64,000 nt of DNA from Stereum hirsutum FP-91666 SS1. Its lineage: Eukaryota > Basidiomycota > Agaricomycetes > Russulales > Stereaceae. The notes below the pieces were generated by a model, which was given only the letters and a program-made list of their open reading frames with translations, searched no databases and was not told where the DNA came from. Where the stretch lies: the NCBI RefSeq assembly GCF_000264905.1, contig NW_006763143.1:1477314-1541313 (forward strand), written 5' to 3'. The position numbers and the translations under genes are program-made. Of this stretch, positions 23,703-36,267 are shown piece after piece (position 1 is the stretch's first letter; every line of letters begins with the position of its first letter).

Positions 23703-24583
23703 GGAAAGGAGGCGCTAGACAATCGATGTCGCACGTCCAGCTCGTGGCCTGAGCCGCGAGGAATAGGAGCGAGCCAGCGAAGTAGCAGCCAGCAGCGAGA
23801 TAAGTACCACAACTGATTATCGCTGTCGGAGTACTTAGAGCAGAGGATGAGCACAAGCCTACATCTATGTCCTTCAGCAGCTCCGCCGGCCCCATTACAA
23901 GACCCTCCACTCCAGTTCCCACGCACTCACTTCGGCCATCCGTACCGAACAATATCACATCATGTCCTTGCTCTGAGCGACGAGACATCCGGCCAACTCA
24001 GCATTCGCCTCTTGACAGCGTATACATCGTTTAACGCGGCAGAGCAATTGCACGAACAATTAGAGCATTCACAGCGCGAGCAAACGTATAACACACATCG
24101 ACAAGAAGCAAAGAAAAGCAGGGTACTAATGGTATTGAGCAACAAAAGTAAAAACAGCGTCACCAATATGGAAAAAACGTCGAAAGGACAGCGCAGGTAG
24201 AAGGAATCGCAGAGGAAAAAGAAGGAGAATCGAGCGACCATAAGGATAAACAGAAGATGCGAGGTCCAAAGAAAGAGCGAATGGTACACATCCACATTTT
24301 ACGACCAAAAAAAGCGTAGCCTATAGCGGAAAGGGATTGAAAAGCAGACAGCACATACACGCGAGCAATTTAGAGGCCAAGATGTTGAAGCCGAACGTTA
24401 GGTACAGGAATTGAAAGTGAGGACGGATGGACGGATGGGGGGAACAATGTCCCCTCGGTAGAACGTGTGGCAGTCGCGGGCGCGTCTCTGGCGTGCGGTG
24501 CTTCAAGAAGGTTATGGAATAGTCGAAGACGGGATGTACCCCGCATCACGCGACGCGAACACGCGCAGCGAGGAGAGGTCTCC
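23703..24583. other. Intergenic region between the F-box and YABBY-like genes
   Basis: About 880 bp holding the F-box promoter and the 3' flank of the YABBY-like gene. Short frames only, with several T- or A-rich stretches (24090-24330). Confidence 0.45.
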
Positions 24584-24967
24584 TCAGGCAGCGTTCTTCG
24601 GGTTCTCCTTCGCGGTCTTCCAGTTCGCAGTCGCGAGCTTGAACCTACAGTGATGGGCAGCAAGGACAGAAGATGAGATCATATGGACAAAGCTAGCGTG
24701 TCAAGAGGGCAGAAAAGCGGCCAAAACAAGAAACTCACCGGTCCCGGTGCTGAATGTCGGGCTCAGTCTCCTTCAGGCGGGCCATCTCGGTCTGCATGAA
24801 CTTGTTGTACGGGGAGAGCTTCTTGCGTCCACCACCGCCGGTAGACTTGGCTGAAAGACGGCGGACGATGTGAGCAATAATAATCAAACGGCAACGACGA
24901 AGAGAGACGCACTCTTCTTGGGCTTCTCAGTGTCAGCCGCCTTCTTTTCGCTAGCACGGGGAGCCAT
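24584..24967 (-). CDS. Small YABBY/HMG-box-like protein
   Basis: Predicted 75-residue basic protein from three exons on the minus strand: 24913-24967, 24739-24850 and 24584-24644. The spliced product starts MAPRASEKKAADTEKPKK, has a Gly-rich linker and a compact helical domain with KKLSPYNKFMQTEMARLK, then ETEPDIQHRDRFKLATANW and KTAKENPKNAA. The SPYNKFM...EMARLK...FKLATANWKTAKENP pattern resembles the C-terminal YABBY domain, itself related to the HMG box, so a nuclear DNA- or chromatin-binding role is likely. Similar very short proteins occur in basidiomycetes without a known function. The upstream GC-rich interval is long, about 1.5 kb, which suggests extensive regulation. Confidence 0.82.
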
Positions 24968-26521
24968 TGCGTGAGTGTGTTGCGGGCTGAACCGGCCGGT
25001 CGCGCAGACACGAGAGGACGCGAACGAAAAAGACGCGTTCGACCCCAAAAAGGAATGTTGAACGACGCGAGCGCGAGGGTGACGAGGGGGGAAACAGAGA
25101 CGCGTTAGCGGACGAGCGGGAGGAACGACGATGAGCGAGCGACTAGGAAATGTAAACGGGGGGACTCACGGGAGAAAAGCTGGGTGGGGCGCGAGTGGGC
25201 GGGTGGTGGTGGGGAAGAGGAGAGGAGGGTTCGAGTTAGGGGGAGCGCGAGCTGGCCCATTCAAATACTCTCAGCACCTATTGTCGATCGAGATCTCCTC
25301 TGCCGCACGCCTGCCGGGCCTCCGGTCACCCCACTCGTGCCCCGCCTCCTACGGCGCACCCCGCCCACTCGTTCCAGCTCGCATTTTTCAGCGCACATCC
25401 CTCCGCAGTACACAAGCAACAGCACTGGGAGAGTTTCAGCCCCAGAGGAAAGTGGGACGAGCGTTCGAGGCCGAGGGAGGACGTGCCCCGTACCCCGGAC
25501 GCCGGCGTCCGCCACTCCTCCCAGGGGTCCCAGCAGTCAACCGGAAGATGCCAGGGCGCGGTTCGCGTCTCGCGACGCGTCTTTGCAGCGTGCTCTCGAA
25601 CGCGGGGCAACTCGGGTCCCGTTGTAGTCAATTCACTCCAGCAACACCGATACCGCTAAGGTTGTCCACCTTATCTCGCCCTCATGCAGTTCTTTTTTTT
25701 TGCCATGCCCCTCGGTCTAAGCACTTACGAACCGGCATCGCTGAATACCCCGATTTCTTTCTCTCGCGGGTACGTAGCGACTTGGGTCACGCCTCACGAT
25801 CAACAAGCCAGGCTCAGTGCACGGCCCAGAGGGCTATAGTCAACGTTTTGGTTAACTCCCTCTGTAAATAAGCCCCCACCAGCGTGACCCTGCTCGTTGA
25901 TCTGGGATCATTTCGCGGGACACCAGTCCCACGAACTGGCCCTAGGCCCTACGAGGCATATAAGCCCGACCGCCTGATCATCAAGCCATTGAACTGAGTG
26001 CTAATGGATTCATTAACGGTCAATACTCGAAAGTGGATATATTCACGCTCATATCTCGAACAAGTCCCTCGCATCCTCGGTCCTCACGAAACCACCACCG
26101 CGTCCGACGCCGCGCCCGCCACTCCCCGCCCCACACCCGCGATCCCCTCGACGATACTACTCCCACTAACGATCCCCGTCGTCGCAATCAAGAACTTCCT
26201 CCCTATATCAGGAAAGCGACAAAGCAGCAAAAAAAGAAAACACCCGAAGACGACGACGAGTGCGGACACGGCCGAACCAGCGCACGGGGACAAATCCATC
26301 AACACAGAGCTTACGAAGAGGATGGGATGGTCCAGGGCGGCGGCCCAAAGAAGTAATTCCAACGACGAACCTTGATTCTGCCGACCCGCCCATCGTAATG
26401 CCGCGATCTCTGTATACGTGCATCCACCGAGGAAGAACACCACGGTCGTCGAGGTCTGCTCCCGCCTAGGCACTGCGATTCGCCACCCCACCCACCGGAT
26501 AAGCGATTCATCAGTTAGTGT
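24968..26521. other. Long GC-rich intergenic region
   Basis: About 1.55 kb between the 5' end of the YABBY-like gene and the 3' end of Vps33. Open frames here (for example 25131-25871 and 25998-26375 on plus) are long only because the sequence is GC-rich; they overlap in several phases and show no domain. I see no supported gene. Confidence 0.45.
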
Positions 26522-29121
26522 TCACTTTTTTTCGCGCGCACGGGCGTTTCGAATAATAGACGAAGACGAAGACAAAGACGTACTTGATGCAACGGGCGAC
26601 GGTCCACCCACATCCCCACCCACGATGCCCTTCTGCATGATATCCACCGTCTCGCCTGGGATACTGCCCACCGCGTCCTCGAAGCCTTTCCAGCCCACGA
26701 TCGGATGCGCCTGCACCTTTCCTCCCACCGTCGACTTTGCCGTCTTCCTGTCCGCACTCTCATCCCCTTCACCACCACCATTTGTGCTACCGGACGACGT
26801 ACCCGCTTTCTCCTTGACGTTCGCCGGGTTGCTTACCACGCCGCCTTTCTGCGCTATGCATTGGACGAGACGGATGCTGATGGGCGAATACCCGGAGTAG
26901 ACGAAGCTGATATCGTTCTCGAGTTCGTCTAGAGATTCGGAGCCCTCGATGATAAGGCGAAGAGACTTCCGGAGCGGGACGTAAGGGTATTTAGAGGCTA
27001 CGAGGGCGGCTGGCGCTGAAGGCGGTAGGGGGTTCGGGAGCAGAATGCCCAAGGATGGAGAAGACAGGGACAACAGGAGCGGAAGGAAATTATAACCATA
27101 TGTCTGACGTGCATAGGTCAATATAATGTACGTGATCATAGAGAACTGAGCGATACTAACCTGCAAAATCTCGCGCTTGATGTTATCCAGCGCCTTGCTC
27201 TTGATACCACCGGCGGTTATACTAGCCAGACACAGCAGTCTGACAACGACCTGCATATCCGCGCCCTGGGCAAGCAGGTCCTCGATCGCGGTGATCTGCC
27301 CTGGAATATCATACGAAGCCAGGAGATCTGCAATCGAGTTAGCTGAAATCGAATGGGTTCGAGGACGGGGAGACCCACTCTGCTGTATCTCTAGCGACTT
27401 GTTGAATACTTCCGACCGGGTGACAGGCATAATGATCTCTGACAATCCAGTGTCTGTCGCATGCAATGCATAGGTCAGCCCAGCGCCAAAACATGAAATG
27501 GTGTCTGACCACTCACGCAGCCTAAGGGACTGATGCTCCGTCTGCAGACTCCCCAATTTCCCCACAAAATCTTTCAATTGGCTCACGCTCTGTGCCTTAT
27601 GTCTCGCCTATCAGAGCATACATGTCCCAGGCACTGCAAGGTAAGTCATGGCCGAAGCAGAAAGCAGAAAGATCCAACGAACCTTGAAATCCTCGTCTAG
27701 CCTGTGAGCAATCCTATTCAGTCGCTTACCGACGACCGCGAAGTTCAGATCGCGAAGTTCCGCCAGAATAGGGTCGTTCGCGGCCGTCAAGTGATGTTTC
27801 CTCTTCTTTTCCTTCGCGAGGGCGTGGGCTGGCGCTGTTGATGCTGCCGTAGAAGCGGACGGCGATGTGGAAGGGCCAGGAGGGTTCGCAGGCGCGTTGA
27901 GGAGCGACACGGGGACTTCTACGTGGGCTTCGAGCGATTATGTGAGAAGATGGACATGGAGGCGAAGGCGGAGGCGGAGAAGAGTGTGACGTACAGTTCT
28001 TGATCCCGACGACTTCGTCGATGAGGCCTTGATATGTGAGTTGTGTCAGGAGCGGGGTGATCATGTCCACTTTTCGGTCGAGCACGATCAGAGAGTCGAA
28101 TTTGTCTGAGATGGTCATGGTGCTGTCGGGTCCTCCGTTCACGTTTTGAGAGGTTTGTCGGTTGAGCAAGGTAGCAAGACGCTGAACGAGCCAAAAGAAA
28201 CATCAGGACACAAGCGGGGTTCAATGGGGACGGACTCACCGCAGCGCTGTCTCCTTTGCCCAATATTCGAGGGAATATACCAAACAGCTTCTGCAGCGTA
28301 TACAATGCTTGTGCAGAGTCGTACACCGCCGTCTCATCCCCGTCCTTCTCGCAAAGTCAGTCAAACAGCGATGCTCAAGTGTATCGAACAACACGCACCA
28401 CCCATATCTCCTTGAACGCCTGCTCATTCTCCAACGAAAGCACATCGTCCGCCAGAGGGATGAACTGCAAATTATAAGACGAAATCGTCACATCGCCCAG
28501 CACACCCTCCTCTTCCAGCACCCTGCTGACAAGAGTCGACACACGGGGTACGAGTAATAGCGTATACGTGTGCGTCTTCCCCTCCCTCGAATGCCGCTTT
28601 ATATGATCTATACTTGAGAATGGTTTGTTCATGGAATGACGGTCTTTAGACCCCTGAGCGGTGAAGCGGGGACGTACCAGCGATGATCTTCACCCATTTG
28701 ATCTTTGGACGACAGAGGTATACGATGTTGGTCGAGACGGCGGAGAGGGGGCCACTCTCTAACCAGAACATCTTGTCCACCCCATGATGCTGCCCGGGAT
28801 TGAATGCTCATGTCAGTTTCATTGATACTGTCAAGCAGTGAGCTCTGCGCACCTGAAGCAGGGAGACCTCCGTCACCAAGCTCAGAGGACCGGCCAACGA
28901 AGGGTCCAACACAAGAGTCTTCGCACCATTGACCTAGCATATTCCGTTAGCATTCGGCCGGATAGTGCGGTACGGGGTGGTCGCGGTAGACATACGGAGT
29001 TCAAAGCGTGAATGAGCGAGGTGCGTGCAAGTTCTTTCAAGGGATTGATATCTAGAAGCTCTGCCGAGTCCGAGTCCAGCCTAGAGGCCTGTTCTTCAGA
29101 TACAATCGTAGATGCGGCCAT
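26522..29121 (-). CDS. VPS33: Vacuolar protein sorting Vps33 (Sec1/Munc18 family)
   Basis: Predicted 659-residue SM protein of the HOPS/CORVET tethering complexes, which binds SNAREs for endosome-vacuole fusion. Eleven exons on the minus strand: 28996-29121, 28853-28933, 28678-28789, 28399-28607, 28240-28344, 27995-28181, 27683-27927, 27517-27607, 27379-27453, 27161-27327 and 26522-27103; all junctions keep phase. Family blocks include [90 protein letters not shown] followed by [61 protein letters not shown] and LRLLCLAS-type helices. A Ser/Gly-rich insert near the C-terminus precedes [11 protein letters not shown]. The start at 29121 ([11 protein letters not shown]) leaves a normal N-terminus; an upstream in-frame ATG at 29250 would add unlikely sequence. 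Length is close to yeast Vps33. Confidence 0.9.
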
Positions 29122-29360
29122 CGTTAGAGGAGAGTCACGTACGATACAGGTCGCGTACTCTGTACCGTGAGAACGTCTGGTTCTTGGGTGTTCGAACTTC
29201 GCCACACCGACGCCACACACTTCCCCTAACCGCTGAGCAATGAATTCCAATAAGATTGTGTGTCTAGAGATACATATTGCCGCTAATATACACTTCCCCC
29301 AACCATCCGATTATTATAAGGTAACGTTCATATATCCACCACACCACAACAGTCATAAGA

Positions 29361-32300
29361 TCAAACCGAGTTCCTCCGCGCACTCTGCCCCTTCTTCTTG
29401 CGTTTCGACGCAGCATCTTTCCCGTCTCCATAGCCCGACGGTAACTTGCCCTCCTCCTCAAACTTGGCCAACATCTCCATCGCGGACGTGTATCCTTTTT
29501 GCTGTATCTGCTCAAACAGTGAGAATTGCAGGGTACCGAACTAGAATAGACGTGTGTCAGCTTGAGAGCCAAGGAGTTTCAGGTGTATAAGTGGAAGAGA
29601 GGTACGCACCTCCTGGACGGGCATTTGCATGTACAAGCATCCACGAGCGACTTTGGCTTCCTCAAGAGTACGTACACTCGAGACACTAAAGTAGAACAGT
29701 GAATTTCGGATCAACGCACAAGTTGGAAAAAAAACATACTATGCTAGTCGACTCTGAATCTCAGCAATGGGAGGCACGGTCCTCGCACTTGAGAAAGGGT
29801 TCCAGCGATTAATTAGAAGCCACCATCCTGACACCGTATCGCCAAAGTTACGTGGTGAATTGTCGTCAATCTATAAGGCCAGGTGAGCAAAGGTAGGACA
29901 GTGAGATATGACACTGAAACTCACCGAACCGACGTCGACAGCGAATACAACTTTTGGCCCCATCTCAAACATAGTTGATACCGGCAAGTTATCGACTATC
30001 CAACCAACCGTAATGAGCTTCTGCAATGAACCCATATGAAGAGTTAAGAACTCACGATAGCCGCCATCGACAAGCATGTTACCGTTATCACAGAGCGGAG
30101 GAAGGATACCAACGAGAGTCATGGAGGCACCTAGAAGCGACCACCATAGTTTAGCGATGGAATCGCTCAGCCATCGACAAGGGTTGAACTCACGGATAAA
30201 TCTCCAGGCATAACCGGTCTCGTGGAGCTCCATCCTAGAAGCGTTGATATTTGTAGAAACACAGAAAAAGGGGAGCCACATGTCCTCGATGTGAAGGTCG
30301 TAGAATGACTGCCATGGAGGAACATCAGCATCCGTTTCCCCAACTATACAGCGAAAGACAAACTTTGTATATGGCTCGATTGAACTCGTGACCCTGTAAG
30401 GCTAGCTTCAGCATCTGGGACAAGCGAAAGACGAGACTGACGAGCACGTACAGTGGTGTAAGCAACAAGAGGATACGTGACATCAGACAACATTCTCCAA
30501 ATGTTGCCCAGCCTAGCACTGGCCTGTTTTGCGCGACCAGCGCTGGATATGATGTCGCCTTCTCTGGCATACAGACCACCAATGAAAGAACCAATGCTGG
30601 TGCCACCGATGTGGTCAACTGGTATACCGTATTCTTCCAGTGCTCGCAATGCTCCCTACAATTATACCGTTAGGACAGATGTAAACGTGATGCAAGAACA
30701 TGTCAACGTACCAGATGAGAAAGACCTCTAGCGCCACCGCCACCAAGGACCACACCGACTGAAGTACCGCATATTCTCCGAGCAAGTCGAGCAAAATCGT
30801 TCGAGTGTGGTGGGCGTGGTGGGCGTACTCCAGCACGCGTTCCACGATATTTTTGTAATTCACTTTGGACCCTGTCTTTCACCTTCTTGAGCGCCGCCAC
30901 GGCTGCTGGGTCTTGGGGTGTCGAAGGTATCGGCCTGGACTCTGGGACTTTAAGGCCCTGTCATGGTCGTAGTGAGTTTAGAGCGTTGTCGCAATAGCGA
31001 GAATAGTTACCGGAAGTTCAACATGAATGTGTTGGTGTATCCAAGGACGAGTCTATGGAATATGTGTTAACGATAGCTCAGCAGTATGGCTGTGAAAACG
31101 GAGACTCACCTTGAGCCACTCCCGGGTGGAACCCGGTACCACAGACCGATCAGGGTGAAGGAGTATCAGCTCCTTTCGAGCCGTCGTCTTCATCGATAGC
31201 AGAAGTCGCTCATACTCCCCAATCGACGGATCCTCGCCCATCCCGAGCACCATCACGCAATCCGCCTAGAGCAACCCTCGCATAAATATCTCGCGGGGAA
31301 TAAAGTAACGACTAGGACGATAAGTGGTGGACGTACCTGACGTATACATGTCTGCGTCCACGAATTACTGACGACGGAGTCCGCCACATACAGCACTATA
31401 TCGTACCGTTGCTCCTGATCAGCCAACCAAGCCGCGGTCTTCAACTTGCCCATGCGCGTGAAAGCATGTCGACCGAGCGTGTTGGATATGGACGCTTGGT
31501 TGAGGTACGACGTCGGAGTACCGATACTCTCCAATGCGGCATGTAGACGTCGAGCGAACGCTTCGATGGGAATATTCCGAGTGGATGGAAGAATGGCGAC
31601 TGTCTTTAGTTTGGCGTTATTGCGTCGGAGTTCGGTGGCTGGGTTGCGTGTTCGAGCTATTGAAGCAGTGTCGATCTCGTCGCGAACTCGCGAAGCTATC
31701 ATGCGCAACAGCCTATAATATACTCGTCAGTCCGAGGCCAGAATTCCTATCATCAGCGAAGAGACGCACAGAGCGGTTGTCTGAGGGTTCCGAGACGAGA
31801 TGGCATTGAACAGTGTTTGTGGCATGCGAATCAGCTCCGTGTCTCGAATGGCATGGACAGTGTTCCTGCGCGGAGTACTCGTGATAACGTCGATCTCGCC
31901 TGCCGTGTCGCCCTGACCGTATTCCGCCTCGATGTTCACCTTGCCTTGTTCCTTCTCGGTGATGGCGCGAAGACGGCCGTTGATGACGATGTAAAAGCTG
32001 TCACTGGCATCGCCTGCTCGCCATAGAACCTGTCCGGCGTTGACCTGCACCCAGTCTAGAGAGGCGTCGATCTGAAGAACTGAATGTGATACGTTGATGA
32101 GAGTGCATCATGATGAGATTAGAGGGACCTACCAAGAGGAGACAGAAGGGAGATGAGACGTTTGGCTAACGTGAGGAGGACGATGGGCTGCTTCTCCAGC
32201 AATCTCTCCAGCGCATGATGTGGCAAGAATCCGACATAGGCATCCGTCTTGGCCTGAATGTCGACATAGGAGGCGATGTTGGACAACGAGGCTTAACGTC

Positions 32301-35173
32301 GAAGGATTAACCTAAGGACTACAGTCTTATTGTAAAGGTCGAACTTACCGAGATAACCAGCGATCCCTCCAGGTTTCACCGTGAACAAATGACGACCCTT
32401 CGGACCCCGTTCAGTCGACTGAGGGTTCGTCGGCTTCGATGGTTTCGAGGTCCCCTTCGTCGAGCCGCTGGTGACCGATTCCGTACTAGCGCTCCACAAT
32501 TCCTCACGCAACAAGTCTGGCTTCGTGTCCGGGGGCGTCGATTCTTGTTTGGCCGCGGCCTTCTCGTCAACTGGCAGCAGGATATCCAAGAATCCCTCGA
32601 TGACATAGAACAATCCTAGATCGACGCCCCTTAGAAAATGAATGGTTGCAGTTGAAAATATGGAAAGGCCTACCCGTATTTCTCTCTCCTGCACGAGCGA
32701 GGTAGGACCCGGCGGAGAAGAACAGAATCTCAACCTCATTGTCCAGGCCACTCAAGTACCCGCCGTTCATAGTGAGCGACGACGAACCACCAGTCATACT
32801 TGACTGGTCGTCAGCCATATCCAGAAGCGACAAAGAGCCAAAAGAGGAGGGATACGCCATCCCACCGCGTAGACCATGTCCATCGACGGCCGAAACCGCT
32901 GGCGAAGCCTCCGCTGAGCCATCTCCACTCATCGGGGGCTGCAACAGCCCAATCGACACCGCAATGCAACTCATAACTTCCTCCCGAAGATCAAAGTCCT
33001 CTCCCGGAGTGAGGTGCTCAGACTGATTGAGTGCCGTCGAAGCTTCATTCTCGAGAGAAATGTCGCGTCTGAACTTCGGTGCCTGCATGTAGCTGAACTG
33101 TCGAGGGAGCCTGTATGTGTCGTTCGAGTGGTTCGTCGAGCTGAGCAGATCTCCGGCCTGTTGGAGGTGTCGATTCGAGCGTGCGCGCATCGTATCGAGG
33201 AACTTTGGCGATGGGCGTTTAATGGCGTCGGGCGTTCTGGGCTTCATCGCCTCTGGACTTTGAGATAACTTGAATATCGACTGACTGCGATCGAACTTGC
33301 GTGGGCCTCCTGGGGATAACGGGGTGGATGACGAGGTGGTAGTTGACGTTGTGGTCGAGGGCGTATGGCCAACGTGGCTGAAGTAGTCGCTGGGTTCAGC
33401 AGGGGCGTCGAACCGCTGGCGCAGTTGCTCCATACCGCCACCTTCGAAGAATGAAGGCGGAAGGGGATGGCAGGCGATGTCGTTTATGGCCTTCTCGGTG
33501 CGCAGAACCTCGGTGGTCAGACCAAGATACTGATGTGCGGCGTTGAACGTCACGCGTGAGAACCGGGTCATGATAACTGCAATTCCAACCCGTTAACCTA
33601 CTGGCTAAGTTATTTCAACGAAAGTAAATACCTTGAACAATGTGGGCCGTAGCCTTTGGAAACTTCTTCGTCAACCTACGGAAAGCCTCTGCCGGAATCA
33701 CAGCCAACGTCGAGTCCTCAGTCGCCCGTGCCACAGTTCCATGATGGATCTGATGCGGATGGAGAGAGGGCATCTTGCGCTGCTGACCCCGTTGTGGATA
33801 CGAAGGAGCAGGAGTCGATCGGCGCTGGGGCGTGGACGGAGCACTCGACGTACGGCTACGAACAGAGGGGGACCGCAACGCTGCCACAGTGGGCGAACGC
33901 AGGGTCTGAGTACCATCCGAGTCTACATCGCTTGCATTAGGAGAGCGTGGGCCCGTGCCCGTGATAGTGGGTGTCGGTGACGCTGCTCCCTCTCCTGCGA
34001 GGATAGTCGACCCAGAAGACGAAGCGACAGATGGCGAGCGACTACGAGCAGCCGTTTGCCCAGGCAAACTAAGATCGAAATGCGAAACGTCCGAATTCGC
34101 GCGGTTGAGACGTGTACGGACAGCGGAGGGGGGCATCGTCAGCCCGTCGTTATCCAAGTCGGTCTCAGTGTCCATCCCTGGTTCGGCCGCGGCGCTGATC
34201 TTGACGTCTTCGGTGAACAGGCTGAGAATGGTGAAGAGACTGGAAAGGGTGCCGCCGCTGCCGACTTCGTTCATGAGTTCGTAACCGTTCATGTCCTCGT
34301 TGTCCCATGATCCGCTTTGCGACTCTTTCTGCTTTCCACTGGGTGCGAAGACTTGGACCGTTCCATCAACGACGCAGTAGAAACTCTTGTCCTGGTCAAG
34401 GGACAGACTATCCCCAGCAATCAATCGTCTCGTCTGCAGATGCCTCGCCAATTCGTGGAAGACCTGAAATTACCACCCTGAATCAGTCATAACGGTCACA
34501 AAACGAAAACACAGGGACACCCCACTCACCGGTTTCTCCAAGAATCCAAAAACCCTAACAGCCTGCAAGAACTCGTCCAAATAGTTGTGAAACGCAGGTG
34601 GAGGGTCCGTGGTATTAACGTCCGGATGTAAGGCCTGCGCATCCGGCTTCTCTAATGGTTTCTCTACGAGGTTCGCGTAGGAGTTCAAGTAACGGAAACG
34701 GATCCAGTAATTGAGGGCCACTCCGGAGAGGACGAACATGATGGCGAAAGACCAAAAGTTGAGCTGTGGCCCACCAAAATTCGGTTCGATATCCCATATA
34801 CATATACACACGTGAAGAAATGAGACGCACCGTCAATGTCATTGAGTAGGATAGAATGAAATATATGAGCCTTGGGATAGTGATGGTCACGAACGCCACA
34901 GCCCATTGTACCCAGGACAAAAGGTACACTGTCCACTCAAATGATAAATCACATACAATCAGCACAACACATTTCAATCAACACAGAAAGACCATACGAC
35001 TACGTACGTATAACCCAAAAGAAAGCAGACAAGAACGAAACGACAGGATGCCTGTCCGCACCCGCTCCATACTCCGACATCGATTCCAAAGCAGCCTGAG
35101 CAGTGGTCGTCACAGTAGCGATAGCCGTAGCAGCAGTCTGAATCCCCTCGAGTTGCAGGGAGGACTGAGCCAT
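29361..35173 (-). CDS. NTE1: Lysophospholipase Nte1 (neuropathy target esterase homologue)
   Basis: Predicted 1556-residue ER membrane phospholipase that deacylates phosphatidylcholine to glycerophosphocholine. Twenty exons on the minus strand: 35008-35173, 34831-34928, 34530-34763, 33632-34463, 32674-33576, 32349-32615, 32133-32291, 31770-32079, 31337-31712, 31110-31265, 31011-31052, 30712-30957, 30452-30655, 30364-30393, 30194-30308, 30056-30130, 29925-29995, 29740-29870, 29610-29685 and 29361-29540. Order: N-terminal membrane segments (about 45-115), three cyclic-nucleotide-binding-like domains ([39 protein letters not shown]), then a patatin domain with oxyanion loop GGGGARG (about 1253), catalytic Ser in GTSIG (about 1283) and Asp in DGGY (about 1401). 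The C-terminus is Lys-rich. Exon 14 is only 30 nt. Confidence 0.92.
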
Positions 35174-36267
35174 ACTCGATAATCGGCGGCGGGCCTTTTA
35201 TAAGTGCACCAGCAGGACCGACGACCGTACGTACAACAGTAGACCCGGGGAAGGTAATGATAGCTACACAAGTCGGCTCGTTGTAACTTTTGCAGGAAAC
35301 TTTGACGAAAGACGAATTTGACGCCGACGCGCAAATGCCAAAGACGCGTTGCTTGAGGGATCACATGACGTCAGAACAGCGAACGTTGCTCGCTCGGAGG
35401 ATCGGACCGGAGTCTGTTCTGAATTCTTTCGATTTTGTGAGGTTTACGATTGGCTGCCCCCCATTCCCTTTCTCGCGCCCCCTCCCTCCGAATGCCTCGC
35501 AAGTTCTAAGACTAATTGTACTAAGCACTTGACCAACAAGCCCTACGAACGTGCGCACCAGATGGACCGATAAGCAACGTCGCGCTCCCACAGACTCGAC
35601 TCGACTCGCTCTAGGCAATGCGAGTAAAGCAAAGCATGTACAAGTATATATTTCTGAATCTCCCATTCCGAAGAACCCAAATCCCCAGTAGCAGCCCCTG
35701 CCCCAGAATTGCAACAGACATTGGTACATACACAACTCCTCCCGGAATCTTCCAAGAACAACGAAACACGAGAAACGAAAACAACGGACCCCAACGCACA
35801 TTCGATGTGCGCCACCAGACCGAGACCGAGACTGATCACAAAAAATGACAGAGACAGAGACAGACTGGAGAAGAAGAATGGCAGAAACAAAACAGGGGGA
35901 CAGAAACTGGAAAAGGAAAAGGGGAAAGAAAGAAGAGTGGGGAAGGAGGAGAAGAACAGAAGAACAGAACAGGCGGAGCGAGAGCAGCAGGGGTATATAC
36001 AAAAAAGAACACGAACGATATAGCATATATTAATATATACGTATATACGAATAAACAATTGAGATTGAGATTCCCCTCGGAGCCAGGTCCACCCGAATGG
36101 GTAACCTTGCACAAAAGGGAGACGCGAAAGAGCGGGAGATCCGGGAGAGTTCAGGTGGAGGGGTTCGAGATGAGAACGAAGCGAAGGAGGTGAAAAAGGT
36201 ACGGTACGGAGGAAGCCTGAAGAGACGGTCAGGGTCGCGAAGGACGGAGGAAATGGAGAGGGAGAGA
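35174..36267. other. Intergenic region between NTE1 and the chitin synthase gene
   Basis: About 1.1 kb. A TATAAAA motif (35196-35202, minus) stands 23 bp upstream of the NTE1 ATG. The rest is AT/GA-rich 3' flank of the chitin synthase gene with a purine-rich tract at 35850-36000. The minus-strand frames here are rich in Ser, Leu, Phe and Cys and look like UTR read-through. Confidence 0.45.
35196..35202 (-). promoter_or_regulatory. TATA box upstream of NTE1
   Basis: TATAAAA on the minus strand lies unusually close to the first in-frame ATG (35173). If it sets the start site, translation may begin at the second ATG ([11 protein letters not shown]), near 35077. Confidence 0.35.

Noticed and set aside
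25131..25871. 246-codon frame in the YABBY-like promoter region
   Set aside because: GC-rich sequence leaves several frames open on both strands. There is no domain, and it begins inside the divergent upstream region.
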